Numbered from the stretch's first letter, positions 24,549-34,839 are shown. The stretch: DNA of 64,000 bases from Lepas anatifera (GCA_034440635.1 JAOTON010001526.1:1683001-1747000), one strand, 5' to 3'. The notes: generated by a model from the letters alone, not told the origin. Numbers and translations: made by a program.

Positions 24549-25373
24549 CACGCGCATTGACGGGCTCGCATTGACGGGGCGGGTACCCGCCCCCCTAAGA
24601 TCTCGACAACCACGGTAGGTAGCGAAAAACGGTAAGAGGCTTTGGGCTGCCCATCCACTTCTCCATCGAAAACATTTGGACTATTTTTTGTCAGGTCACA
24701 TTTAAGGTCACGAGAGGTCAAAACACGCCGTCATAGGGATAACATGTAAATTCAGTTTTTCAGTCATTACATCTGAACAAATAAAGATAGAGCAAAACGA
24801 CTTAAACTATATGAATCCTCTCAGCAAGCCGAATCGAATGATAAATAATTTCACCTTGCTAGGTCAAATCAAGGATTTGACCTGACCTGAGGTCAGGTCA
24901 GGGTCAAATTATATAAAATGCATATCATTAGAACTGCATAGCCCAGGCGAGTCTAATGCAGCTAAAATAAATGCTCTATCACCATCCGTTACTGAGTTAT
25001 TCCGTAAAAAACATTTTTCCCATGTATTTCCAATGGAGAGGTTATGCCTCGTACCTGATCTTAGGTCATCGATATCAAAAAATACCGGAACATATTTTAG
25101 AGAACTCGGTGGGGCCATTATGTGACATGAGTTTCAATCGGATAAGTTCACCCTGCTCCGACTTATGCTATCTTAAACTTTTTTTGAGGTTGGGTCACTT
25201 GACCTGTACTGGTGACCTGACCTGAGATGACCTAACCTTAAAATTTTCACCGAAGTTGTAAAAATGATGAGGGAAAATGTATGCCAAGTACGGCGGCGCT
25301 ACGCGCCGCCGTTTTTCTGTTATCTCCGAAAAACCCGAGGGGGGGCGGGTACCCGCCCCCGTCAATGCGCGTG
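24549..25373 (+). mobile_element. piggyBac-like MITE, copy 2, nested in Harbinger
   Basis: An 825-bp element flanked by TTAA (24545-24548 and 25374-25377). Inverted ends read CACGCGCATTGACGGG. Next to each end lies a perfect palindrome of the type GGGGCGGGTACCCGCCCC (24576-24593 and 25341-25360). Near its right end is a small hairpin, GGCGGCGCTACGCGCCGCC (near 25292). The interior is non-coding and dense in AGGTCA half-sites, including a palindromic cluster at 24878-24900. TTAA targets are characteristic of piggyBac, so mobilisation by a piggyBac-type transposase in trans is inferred. The left end carries a partly repeated ATTGACGGG segment. Confidence 0.82.
24878..24900. promoter_or_regulatory. 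Palindromic TGACCTGACCT-n-AGGTCAGGTCA cluster
   Basis: Two TGACCT-type half-sites face two AGGTCA-type half-sites around one central base, followed by GGGTCA. AGGTCA is the established core half-site of many nuclear receptors. The same cluster is conserved at 46858-46880 in another MITE copy; at 5020-5032 it is reduced. Whether any receptor binds here is unknown; in a dispersed element it may simply be part of the transposon. Confidence 0.4.
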
Positions 25374-25513
25374 TTAAGGTATCAACGTGAATACCAAATA
25401 TCGTAAGTTGCAAAAATAACCTAATTTTGATCTTAAGTTGAGCGACTTGAATACCAATTTTTACCTTACGATGAAAATGACATCTTAAAATGTCGACCTG
25501 AATACGGCCCCTG

Positions 25514-26565
25514 ATATCGTGCTTTATCCAGGTTTCTTTACGTTTGCCAACTTATGTTTTATATTTATACTGTTGCTCGGGAAGGACATTCTGAGTGTGA
25601 TTGCTCCCAAAATCAACACCATCATCACAAATTTACTACCGGATATTGTAAAAATGATTAAAGCCGTGGTTAGGAAATATCGCTTAATGATATGCTTTAG
25701 TTTTAACTGTGTTGCCTTCAACTGCGCTCGTGATATGTCCCATCGCATTCGCATGTGAACGTCGGTGAACGTCGGAACGCTAACTAGAAAAACGCCGCTT
25801 TTTGGGTTGCGAAATGGAACTTTGATGTGTCTACAACGTAGAAGTCATAAGCCACAGCTTTCTGGGAAGCAGCCGTTGCCGTTTCAAGTCTCCGTTAGGG
25901 ACAGCAACATCCCGTTAACATACCGTTTTTTCTTGCTTATAAACGTCGTCCGACAGGGAGACATCCCGTTAATTTACCGTTTTCTCTTGCTCACAACAGC
26001 ATCAGTTTACCGATCAACATTCTGGTTACAAACTCATGATTTCATATCCGCGAAGGGAAAGCGGTGTATGTTTACCAAAGCCGTTATTTTGTAGGAGTTC
26101 TGTCGGGAACTCAGCCTTGTGGGCAGATCCGCTCACTGCATCTATGAGTGATTACTGTTTTTTTTTTTGGTGAGATAGTGACGCGTTGCAACTGTGATGA
26201 TGACAGCAGCGTTGATATAGGACCGGAGGCATTGCATCATCGTGTTCAGTTTCCGTTCTCGGGATCCGGTAAGCTCCAATCCTCGAAGCGATTCGTTCAC
26301 CAGTGCCACGAGATGTAGCATTTTGTGGCGGACAAAGCAATAAAACCCAAGTTTAAGTGTGCCATCGTCCGGTTTTTTCCCCTCGTGGATAGCAGATACC
26401 TCTCCAGCTTCTGCTGGAGGTCAGTCACCCATGTCTGTAAAGTGCGGCGTCGGACCAGGCCGGAGTTCAGTAGTCTCAGGGGAGGCATGAAAAACCGAAG
26501 TATTAACGAGAAGACAGTGGTGTGGGACAGTGCTGCGTCGTAGATCACGAATCACATTCCCAACA
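25514..26565. other. Unassigned sequence
   Basis: No exons with convincing signals. 25880-26000 contains a short direct repeat (CATCCCGTTAA...TACCGTTTTCTCTTGCT twice, period about 65 bp). A T9 run lies near 26160. Confidence 0.35.
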
Positions 26566-26742
26566 CGAGGATGCGTGGCTCAGTGGATACCGTTCCTGTG
26601 TTTTGAGCTGTGGGGCCCGAGTTCAAGTCCCGGCGGAGCCTCTGAATAAGTTGATCTGATCCCCAAATATATTCCAATAGAGTGGAGTTGGCGATGCCGT
26701 TTCACTTAAGCAATTGGTGCATCGCCATCCCCAAACAATTAC
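26566..26742 (+). repeat. tRNA-derived SINE
   Basis: The 5' head looks like a tRNA gene, with a TGGCTCAGTGGATA A-box-like segment and a GAGTTCAAGTCC B box at 26619-26630. The body, with GTTGGCGATGCCG and ATCGCCATCCCCAAACAATT, matches the family plan of the complete copy at 36055-36241. The head does not fold as a functional tRNA by eye and no anticodon arm is clear, so it is not called as a tRNA gene. Confidence 0.7.
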
Positions 26743-26990
26743 GTGTCTGAAATGCAAGAGCGGTACCTATTTGTCGTACAATAGTATTCGTGCTGCCAGA
26801 TATATCTCCTCTCCTCTGCTACTGGGAGGAAAATAGTGGTCCATTAACAAGAAATAACTGTAGAAGCATGGGTTAGTATGTGTCCGCAGTGCACTAGTTT
26901 ATTTTAAGGCAATTTTCATGACTGGGTTTGGAAATACGAACAATATATGTATAAGGCGCTCAAACGGCATCGTGTTAGCATATCTGTAAG

Positions 26991-27429
26991 CGCTAGTGGA
27001 TCTAGGGGGTAAGAAAACGCAATTACTCTAATCCAAACTACAGATTTCTCCAGTTTTCTTTAAAGGACCAAGTTTTTTTACGATTTTCGACCCTGGTACT
27101 ATTGTTTCTACTTCGGTACGATTTTCGACCCTGGTACTATTGTTTCTACTTCGGTACGATTTTCGACCCTGGTACTATTGTTTCTACTTCGGTATGATTT
27201 TCGACCCTGGTACTATTGTTTCTACTTCGGTACGATTTTCGACCCTGGTACTATTGTTTCTACTTCGGTACGATTTTCGACCCTGGTACTATTGTTTCTA
27301 CTTCGGTACGATTTTCGACCCTGGTACTATTGTTTCTACTTCGGTACGATTTTCGACCCTGGTACTATTGTTTCTGCTTCGGTACGATTTTCGACCGGTA
27401 CCCTAACAGTCGGTCTAGATCCACCTCTG
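26991..27429. mobile_element. hAT-like MITE containing a 38-bp satellite
   Basis: The left end reads CGCTAGTGGATCTAGGG and the inverted right end reads CAGAGGTGGATCTAGAC. Flanks TCTGTAAG and TCTTTAAA match at 6 of 8 positions. Most of the interior is a tandem array (27080-27396). The first about 90 bp resemble the element at 9880-10047, which lacks the array. Confidence 0.6.
27080..27396. repeat. 38-bp tandem repeat, 8.3 copies
   Basis: The unit starts ACGATTTTCGACCCTGGTAC and continues with ATTGTTTCTACTTCGGT. Copies are nearly identical (one substitution at 27194 and one at 27376), so the array is young. Because 38 is not a multiple of 3, all three + frames give the same repeating peptide; this is not evidence of coding. 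Confidence 0.95.
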
Positions 27430-28499
27430 TCTTTAAAGTCTGTAATCAACATGGAACAGCTACCAGGAGTTTCCAGCGTTGTTTTGTTTGAAAACTCAAC
27501 ATTACGTGGAGCTTATCATACGTAACTGATCACATCATTCACAATGCAACAAGCCACGTCACTTGACAGCAGCTTTTACACTTTAAATGGCGTGCAGACA
27601 ACTGAAGCAGACCTCGGTGTTTATTGTGCCACGTTCACCGGAGATCATTCCCCGAATCATTCACTGGGTGACTTGTGCGGTGTCTGGGAATTCTAGCGGT
27701 GTTCGTGGTTTTACAGCTCATTTGTTTAACTTTCCACTTGACCCGGACCATGCAGTTAAGGCAAACGCAATCGCGTGACGATAGCCGATTCACAGACGCA
27801 GTATATGCAAAGTGATTTCGCACTATTTTATGAAACGAAATCGAGATGAGTCGCTTCCCCAACATCTGCATCGCGTTGCGGGTGACAGGTGGTCACAGTC
27901 TGTCAGTCTGAGCACGTGCAGGGGCGATGCCGGGGGTCCACGTGTGGGGGTGAGACCCAGCCCCTTCCCACGCCGGAAGTTCTCACTCATGGTACTTCAT
28001 AGGGAGATACCGGTCAGATATGCGGTGCAGGGTGCACAGACTATGCATCCGTTACCTTCTGGAGTACGCCTCGGAATAGGGGGCCAAGAGGGTCTGCCCC
28101 CTACACAAGGGGGCATGCCCCCACACGGCCCCTCACACAAAGGGCCTGCCCCCATACTTTTCATCTAAAAAGTTCCTAATTGCAGCTTAAATGGGGATAA
28201 ATCACAGTTTGTCTGGTAACCAGCCAATGCGGGATACAGCAATAAGGCCCTAACCAATGAGTTTTTAGCTTGAGAGAGGATAGTTTGTGGTCAGCAGCAG
28301 GCTGGAGATTGACACCCCCTCCACACGATTTTAACAGTCGCGATCAGTATGTCCTTAGGTAATATCAGAGCACAGGGTGACGGGTTCCCAAGCATCGCGC
28401 GGCCCACATCTGCGAAACTGCTGACGTTGGAGACTTTCGCAATCAAAGCCTCACATGTCCCTACGTCAGAGCGCACAAGTGTCTACCGTCTCAGTCCCG
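27430..28499. other. Unassigned sequence
   Basis: Contains a G-rich patch with repeated GGGGGC, CCCCCTACAC and CCCCCACAC motifs at 28075-28160, probably a decayed MITE or minisatellite. No exon called. Confidence 0.35.
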
Positions 28500-29047
28500 C
28501 TTAATATCGCCGCCCACGACGCGCACACCGCTGCAGCCAGCCAATCACATTCCAACTGCATTTCCGGCAAGTAATGCAGTCCCCTCGCCCCCTCAAGGCA
28601 GCCCCATCAGCCGTGCACCGCGTGACCCGCATTCACCGTGCGCCCTGTGACCCACATATAGCCGGCGGCGATCGGCCCTTCCACCGCCGCCGTATTTCTG
28701 GCGCCCCCTCGCTGCCGGTGTCGGCGCGCCGCCCGCCGAGCTGGCTGCGGCCGGCGCATGCGCCGTCGACGCCGGCGACTCGTCCCCATCGATCGCGACG
28801 TCAGCGGCGCGCGGTGCGGAGGCCGCCGGCGAGCGGGGTCGGGGTGGCATATCTGTGCTGAGAATCTGTGTAGAGGTCGCCGCCGGAGCAGTCAGTGTGA
28901 GACGGGGCGCAGCGCGAGGTGTGGATCGCCTGTGATGAGTCATAAAACGATCCTGAAGAGCACACATAAGACGCCCTCTTAGAAGGTGGTTTCGGGAGCC
29001 GCGGCTCGACTCTCCACTACTGCTGCGCTCAGCTGACCCGCCCGTAG
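28500..29047 (+). promoter_or_regulatory. CpG-rich island with possible 5' UTR exon
   Basis: This is the most CpG-dense segment of the window (for example GGCGCGCCGCCCGCCGAG at 28725 and GTCAGCGGCGCGCGG near 28800). AGTCAGTGTGAG near 28890 fits an arthropod initiator. A strong donor, CCGTAG followed by GTAAGG, occurs at about 29048, so 28890-29047 could be a non-coding first exon. It lies about 11 kb upstream of the SLC4 start codon and could serve that or another gene. A GGCTCCGGCTTCGACTCCG repeat follows at 29055-29100. Confidence 0.35.
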
Positions 29048-29254
29048 GTAAGGAAGGCTCCGGCTTCGACTCCGCCTCCGGATTCGGCTCCGGCTCCGCT
29101 GTGTGCGCGACTCATCAAATGGACGTAGTACTCCGACACAAGAGTCATAGCACACAAGATTAGGCAGCCATGGTGGCGTGGTTTCGTTTTATGCCGTTTT
29201 TTACTGCTTGAGACCTCATGTTCAAAGTATTGAGCGGCTGAGCGTATCTAACAC

Positions 29255-29433
29255 ACAACTTTGGGACTTAACAACACACCGACGGCTGAGGTCATATGGT
29301 GTCGCCATTCTCACCCTGTTGGAAGGGTATTGTGGAGATCGGAAAGACTTATGCGTAATGCCTTGCCTGGGGATTTGAACCCGGGTCAGCGGCGTGGAAG
29401 TGCTCTTCCCTCACTCCACCGCACTTCCCCGCG
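29255..29433 (-). repeat. tRNA-derived SINE (minus strand)
   Basis: Read on the minus strand, a tRNA-like head has B box GGGTTCAAATCC (complement of 29371-29383). The body follows with GGCGACACCATATGACCTCAG and AAGTCCCAAAG, matching the family at 36055-36241. Its A-box region is GTGCGGTGGAGTGAGG. No intact cloverleaf. Confidence 0.7.
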
Positions 29434-30641
29434 TGCATCTGTTGGTTCAGCAAACAAGTTCGCCATGCCTTCATTTCTTGTTACTTTTTCCGCCTGCAAT
29501 CCGTGACATAGAACGTTGGACTTTGTATGATTTTGAAAAGGGAACTATTGTCATGACAATCATCCACGAAAGCCATCCGTATTCGTACATGAGACGGCAT
29601 AGGCGGATTCAGGATCTCCGACTGGAGGGGGGGCAGATGGTCCGGAAGCGCCGTCTGGACCAGCGGAGCGCCACTTCTTGGCGGCTAAACCAATCAGGTG
29701 GGCGCCAGACACTAATGCGCGGGCGCTGGTAGTCGCATCCTGGGGAAGGGGATGGGAAACAACGTTTCAGGGGGGGTGTCGAGGGTTGATGAGGGGGGAT
29801 GCAAGTGGTCTCACTTGCCGCCCCCTCTGGAACCACCTTTGTAAGACAGTCGATTTTCGGGTGTTGTCAAGCAGCATTCGGCTGTGTCTGTGTCTAGAAT
29901 TGATGGTTCCGTATGGATCCCAGCTGGCTTGTGGGCCTCTTCCAACAAACACAAAATAATCACATCAGCAGGCACCGCTTTGGTGTTGTTGTAAATTGTG
30001 AGAGTTCTGTGTAACTTGACAAATGGCTAGGCTTGCTGACGCACCTGTGACCAGGGAATCCGATTTTTCACTCAGGCGGCGTGCCTTTCTCGGCCTGTGC
30101 ATGACGCAACTCTTCGTCTCGGATCCCCACTGCACAGCGCAGTCGACTTCGACAGCGCGGCTTTACCGCCGGCTTAAGGTTACCGCGCAGAAGCGGAATG
30201 CCAGAGAGCTCCCCCGGCCCGTGCCAAACGTCAAAGACCCGCCATCGACCTCTGGTTAACAACCCCTGGAGCATGACCGTGAGACGGCTGGCCGGGGCCG
30301 CTTGCTTTCTGCACTTGCTGCTGGGACATTTGCTCAATTTGTCCGATTTCCTCCGTATATTGTTTTGTGTGGGGATCAAAATCAGTGACAGTATATGATT
30401 GCTTATCAATTCTGGGCAGTTGCTAATTTTAATACGTCAACTTTTTGTTGGTTTTATTATTTTTGGGGGTTGTTGTATGCCTAGAGGAGGGTACAAAGGT
30501 CTGTCTCGAAGATAACACATCTTTGCCGGAATAGTGGAACAGTGAAACTAATCCCAGTCCTAATGTCAAAGCCTTACTTTTGGCTATAACAGAAAGCAAA
30601 ACATTTTAGCATACATGTATTTAAGCCGTAGAGATCCAATA

Positions 30642-30643
<2 letters not shown>
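29434..30643. other. Unassigned; one possible hAT-like end
   Basis: CATAGGCGGATTCAGG at about 29597 resembles a hAT-like MITE left end, with C/G-rich sequence up to about 29830, but no matching right end is certain. The rest has no recognised feature. Confidence 0.3.

Positions 30644-30721
<78 letters not shown>
30644..30721. repeat. (TA)n microsatellite
   Basis: About 39 uninterrupted TA dinucleotides. Confidence 0.97.
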
Positions 30722-30726
<5 letters not shown>

Positions 30727-31077
30727 CTTATTATAGAAATGCTTACTTCCGAGTGATTCAGTGAACATATTTTTGTACCGATTATTATTCGTGCTATCAT
30801 GTTCCGGTTGTTATGGTAATTTGAAAGCTTACTAACCATCACGGCGCCCATATTGATGTATGTTCTCTTATCTTGGGCTCTTAGATATGACAAGTGATGC
30901 GTGCGATCCTTTACCCCATAAAACATATAATTTGTCTCAAACCCGCCAAAATATACCTGATTGATTTTTTTGGAACGGTAGTACGGTCGGTAGCTGTCAG
31001 CCGTACCAAAGGTATTGTGCACCACTACCATCCAAGTCAGCCCCTCTCCACGAAGCGACTGTCCTTGTCCTGGGAGC

Positions 31078-31225
31078 CAAGGCTGGATATCTCTTCTCGA
31101 CCCAGGGGGTCCTGGATGGTTTCAGGCTGGCACGGCAATACAAACCCTATTCAAAGCCTTTGGGGTACCCAAAATTCAGAAGGGGTACTGACCCCCCACC
31201 CCCTCCCCGCCCGGGATCTCCCACC
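31078..31225 (+). repeat. Dispersed repeat, copy A
   Basis: Aligns with 57852-57998: both contain ATCTCTTCTCG, CCCAGG, a GGCCTGGATG/GGTCCTGGATG segment, GGCA.TACAA, GG.ACCCAAAA, CTGA.CCCC and GGGATCTCC in the same order. The flanks are unrelated. No tRNA head or inverted ends are visible, so the class is unknown. Confidence 0.6.
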
Positions 31226-31239
31226 GTGCTGGGAGCGGG

Positions 31240-31640
31240 TGTCCTTTTCCGGAGAGTGGTTGTTTTTGCCCTGGGTGCTGCCCGCGCCGCCCGGGTTCGG
31301 CCCGGCGGCTTCCTGACAGGGAGCTGGCTCCGAAACCCTTCCAGGGAAGAGTTGGCGCGCCTTGCCTGGCGTTGGTGGTCGATAAGCCAATAATTTTTGC
31401 CCTGGAGTGGTTGTTTTTTCCCAAGAAGCGGCCGGTCTTGCCCTGGCAGCGGTTGTTCTTGCCCTGGAGTGTCTGTTCCCGCCATGGAGGTAGTTGTTCT
31501 TGCCATATAGGTGATTGTTCTTGTCCTGGGGGCGGTTATTATTGTCCTGGTAGCGGCTGTTCTTGTCCGAGGGTGGCTGTTCCTGTCCGCAGAGTGTTTG
31601 TTCTTGTCTGGAGAGCAGCTGTTTTTGCCCTTGGATTTTC
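31240..31640. repeat. Imperfect minisatellite interrupted by a SINE
   Basis: Units of about 25-27 bp with core GGTTGTTCTTGCCCTGG recur from 31256 to 31635, interrupted from about 31277 to 31392 by SINE sequence. Units are 75-90 percent alike by eye. Confidence 0.65.
31277..31392 (+). repeat. 5'-truncated tRNA-SINE inside a minisatellite
   Basis: Segments CCCGGGTTCGGCCCGGCGGCTTCC, GGAGCTGGCTCCGAAACCC, GGGAAGAGTTGGCG and GGTCGATAAGCC follow the complete SINE at 36055-36241 from its B box onward. Minisatellite units lie on both sides. Confidence 0.7.
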
Positions 31641-32421
31641 TTGACGGGGGAGCGGCTGGGGGTTGCCGGGCAGACTATCGGCGCACCAGGCCGCGGCCGG
31701 GGGTATACCGTCGACAGCGTTGTGGCGACGGGCCAGGCGTCGCCGCCGACGCAGGGAGGGAAGCTCCGGTCAACCGACTAACGACGCGTGAGAACCGATG
31801 GGCCCATGAAGCGCATTATGTAATCATGAGCTGTGCATATCTTTGGGCTGAATTGGTTGGATCTGTTTGTTAGTATATGGTCTATAAGCTTTGGATGATG
31901 TCAGAGGTCATTTGAGATGAAGACTTGCTGCAGATGGCTGGAATTTTATGAGCGTTAAGGATGGAAGAAAGATTGGACCCTGATTTCTTGCATCACTTCC
32001 TTAAATCAGAGCCTGTTCCGATTTATGGAAATCAGTTCAATCCGAGGCCTCGGATTGAAACAGGCCACCGGGCGACGTTTGCCGTCTCGCTCCAGCTGTG
32101 GGGCTGGGACTCCAGCACACCTCTCCAGGGACCGTGGGACCGATGTGCCGCACATGCACTGGACAGCCGACCCCGTACCCAATGCCCCCGGCGTCGTCGA
32201 TGGTCGTCTCCAGTTGCTGTGCGGGTGCTCACAGGGCATACCCTCAGGATGTCCCCCCTCACATCCTCTCCGATTCAGGCGTCACGGGTGTCGGGTGTTG
32301 CCAGTGCTGTCCGAAATCTGGACCTGCCCGCGGCTACGCTGCAGTTGTCGAATGGAATGAAAACCTGGGACGCATCTGAAGGTCATCTGAAGGTCATCTG
32401 ACAGAGGCTGTGGAGTGGAGC
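31641..32421. other. Unassigned, partly GC-rich
   Basis: 32030-32340 is GC-rich, with open frames on both strands and no recognisable product. A short tandem duplication of GAAGGTCATCT occurs near 32380-32400. Confidence 0.3.
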
Positions 32422-32425
32422 TTCA

Positions 32426-32875
32426 AGGGGAATGTGGCACCTTCACAACGTGATTTTAACTGAGATAGCCAAGTTGTAAAGCAGGTCGGAAAACCCGGTA
32501 CTCCATATTTCATTTGTCTTGGAACTCGATATTTCCGTAGAAAAAAGCTAAAACCTACCTGACACCAGCCCTCCTCAGCCCCCCGTCGCCGGCGGCCATT
32601 GTTGTGAGCTACTGGTGTGACGACATTTGCTGACGTGACGATGAGCATTAGCCAATCGAAGCCCTTGAAGCATTTCAAGTATGGTAGTGGTTGCCAGATC
32701 GTGACATCATCCACCGTCTGATATTTATTTCTTTTTCTAGAGGAGTATTTTTAAAAACCAAATATTGAGTTTATTGTACATTTTTAGAGAAATCGTGAGT
32801 AGTTTCATTATTTTTGACTAAAAGTACGCCCAATTACACTAAATTCCAGGATTCGACCAAGGTGCCACATTCCCT
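32426..32875 (+). mobile_element. TTAA-type MITE, copy 1 of a close pair
   Basis: A 450-bp element whose ends AGGGGAATGTGGCACC and (inverted) AGGGAATGTGGCACC are flanked by TTCA on both sides (32422-32425 and 32876-32879). It is non-coding. It aligns end to end with the next element, including AACTGAGATAGCCAAGTTGT and AGTACGCCCAATTACACTAA. The flank TTCA may be a variant of the piggyBac TTAA target. Confidence 0.8.
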
Positions 32876-32912
32876 TTCAGAGTCAGGTGGTTTCCCGTCA
32901 TGACACCCTTAA

Positions 32913-33365
32913 AGGGAAGGTGGCACCTTCATAACGTGGTTTTAAACTGAGATAGCCAAGTTGTAAAGCAAGTCGGAAAACCCGGTACTCAATATATAAT
33001 TTGTCTTGGAGCTTGATATTTCTGGAGAAAAAAAGCTAAAACCTACCTGCAATGTACCCCTCATGTACCCCTAGCAGCAGGCCACAGTTGTCATGGCTGT
33101 TGGTGTGACGACATATGCTGACGTCACGATGAACATCAGCCAATCGAGGCCCTTGAAGCTTTTCGAGCATGGTAGTGGTTGCCGGATCATGACGTCATCC
33201 ACAGGCAGATATTTATTTCTTTTCCTAGAGGAGCATTTTAAAAAATGAAAATATTGAGCTTATTATACATTTTTCAGAGAAATCGTGGGTGGTTTCATTA
33301 TTCTCGGCTAAAAGTACGCCTAATTACACTAAATTCCAGGATTCGACCAAGGTGCCACATTCCCT
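32913..33365 (+). mobile_element. TTAA-type MITE, copy 2 of a close pair
   Basis: A 453-bp element in the same orientation as the previous copy, 37 bp away, flanked by TTAA (32909-32912 and 33366-33369). Ends are AGGGAAGGTGGCACC and its inverted partner AGGGAATGTGGCACC. The copies differ by many substitutions, most in the TACCTG...GTGACGACAT middle, so they were separate insertions or an old duplication. Confidence 0.82.
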
Positions 33366-33501
33366 TTAAAATACAACGACTGACAAGTGGTAAAGAATCT
33401 TGCAGGAAACATCCAAACATGAAAAATGTGGACACCAGACTGCAGCAGATATAGTGCCTTTAAATTAGAATACAAAAGAAGAAAATCCAATACATCGCCA
33501 G

Positions 33502-33690
33502 GTGGGGATGAGTGGCTTAGTTGTAGAATCTGCTTTCAAACCCGTAAACTCCGGGTTCAGGTCCGAGTAGGGTCTCTGACTACGGGTAGTCGAATCAATC
33601 TTCTCGAACCGTGCCGAAGACGGTGAGGCTGGCGACGTCCTATGACCTCATAAGTTCGGGGTGTCGTAAAGACCCAACATTTTTGTCGTA
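33502..33690 (+). repeat. tRNA-derived SINE
   Basis: Head with GGATGAGTGGCTTAG (A-box-like) and CCGGGTTCAGGTCC (B box, 33551-33564). The body has GGCTGGCGACGTCCTATGACC and TGTCGTAAAGACCCAACATT. Same family as 36055-36241 but diverged. Confidence 0.7.
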
Positions 33691-33880
33691 GGCACTGTCG
33701 AATAGAATGGAACCTGCTGAAGGCAGGATTACTTAGCTATCCAGGGTTGTGCACAACTATATATAAATGCTTTGAAAAAAACATAGATTGGATATCTTGC
33801 GTGCGTTCGCCCCAGGAGATGCGGCAAAACGGCTGAGTTGGCTGGTGTGTTTGTTCTTGCCGACTGTTTACGTCTCATAG

Positions 33881-33973
33881 ATGGCGACGACGCTGGAAAA
33901 AGATCAACAAGCGAAGCCGGCCGATCTCTGGGAGAGGGCTGCAACACTGCTCAGCATTGAGCTTACGGCGGCA
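33881..33973 (+). CDS. Possible short coding exon, unrecognised
   Basis: ATG at 33881 begins a frame (MATTLEKDQQAKPADLWERA...) with reasonable codon choice. A GTGAGC donor-like site occurs at about 33974, and the frame stays open to 34066 without it. The start context is weak. No family recognised; it may be chance. Confidence 0.22.
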
Positions 33974-34066
33974 TGTGAGCTGACCAGCTCTCCCAGGCTT
34001 GCAGCGGCAGTGTTTCGCCACGTGTGTACCGTGTCGCTGCCGTCTGGCCGTCCCTGGCGCCAGTGA

Positions 34067-34839
34067 CGTGGCACCCCTGTGTCTCTGACGTCACTGGCCC
34101 CGGAACTGCTGTCGGGTCGGCCGACGCTGCGTAAACGCCACCAGCCATCCCCACAGGTGCCGAACTCGCACGAAAAAAATAGTGGAAACAGCGGATCCAC
34201 TCAGAGGCGGGTTTATTTGCTCATGGAAGTGACTTTTTCTACTCTGTTCCATCTGCTCCCTGGTAGGAACCGAGTACCGCTTGCGCAAATCTCGCGTTTT
34301 ATTTGCCTCTGTTCCCAATCTAGTCTGGCTCCATGTCGAGAAAAAAGCTGGCGTGGTAGCCAGAGGCGTAGTCAAGAAGGGGAACAGTGCTGTTCGTGAC
34401 CTTACTTTGACCTCTCTTTCATGTTCCAGGATATTACTATCCCTCCCTCCAGGCGCACCGACCAATCTTTATCATGTGCATACCTCTCTCGTTCCGTCGT
34501 GAGTAATTGCTATTCGCGCCTTTTTATTTCATCTCCGCCGCTACCGTCCGCACTGCTTTTTTATCACCTATGCCATCAGGATTCCTATCTCTCCCTTGGG
34601 CAAACTTTTTTCGAGCCATCATCTGTCGCCTTTTTTCTCCGTTTGCCCTCACTGCTTGGTATGTATCCCTGCTCCCCATTCTTCGCCGGGTGCGCCCGTC
34701 GGACCTCTGTTTCGCCGAAAAGGCTGCCTTCTCACAACACTCTGCGCTGTCGCCCGACTTGCTTCGGGCGCCTTGGCCAGCGCCCGAGTTCTGCGAAACC
34801 GTGTGTAAAGCTTCCACTGAAGTCTTGCCTGGGGGTTAG
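34067..34839. other. Pyrimidine-rich unassigned sequence
   Basis: 34400-34830 is T/C-rich on the + strand. Its long open frames reflect composition, not coding. Confidence 0.3.

Larger units (their letters stand above)
22881..25510 (-). mobile_element. PIF/Harbinger DNA transposon, complete ends
   Basis: The terminal inverted repeats are GGACCGTATTCACGTCGACA at the left and, inverted from the right, GGGCCGTATTCAGGTCGACA. They are flanked by the direct repeat CTG (22878-22880 and 25511-25513); three-base target duplications are typical of this superfamily. Subterminal regions carry repeated ATTCACGTCGA, ATCTTAAG and CTTACG motifs, likely transposase-binding sites. The element is 2630 bp, of which 829 bp is a later MITE insertion with its target duplication (24549-25377). 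It carries a defective transposase gene on the minus strand and cannot mobilise itself unaided. Confidence 0.85.

Noticed and set aside
26566..26742. Functional tRNA gene
   Set aside because: A and B boxes are present but no acceptor pairing or anticodon arm is clear, and a SINE body follows. The same applies to 29255, 33502, 36055 and 39480.
27140..27525. Repeated Phe/Tyr-rich peptide with TM-like character
   Set aside because: The 38-bp unit gives the same peptide in all three frames; it is a satellite inside a MITE.
30621..31031. 136-codon minus-strand frame
   Set aside because: It ends in the TA microsatellite (poly Tyr/Ile) and the remainder has no recognisable domain.
32006..32401. 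Overlapping open frames on both strands in a GC-rich patch
   Set aside because: Several frames are open because of composition; none shows motifs or splice signals.
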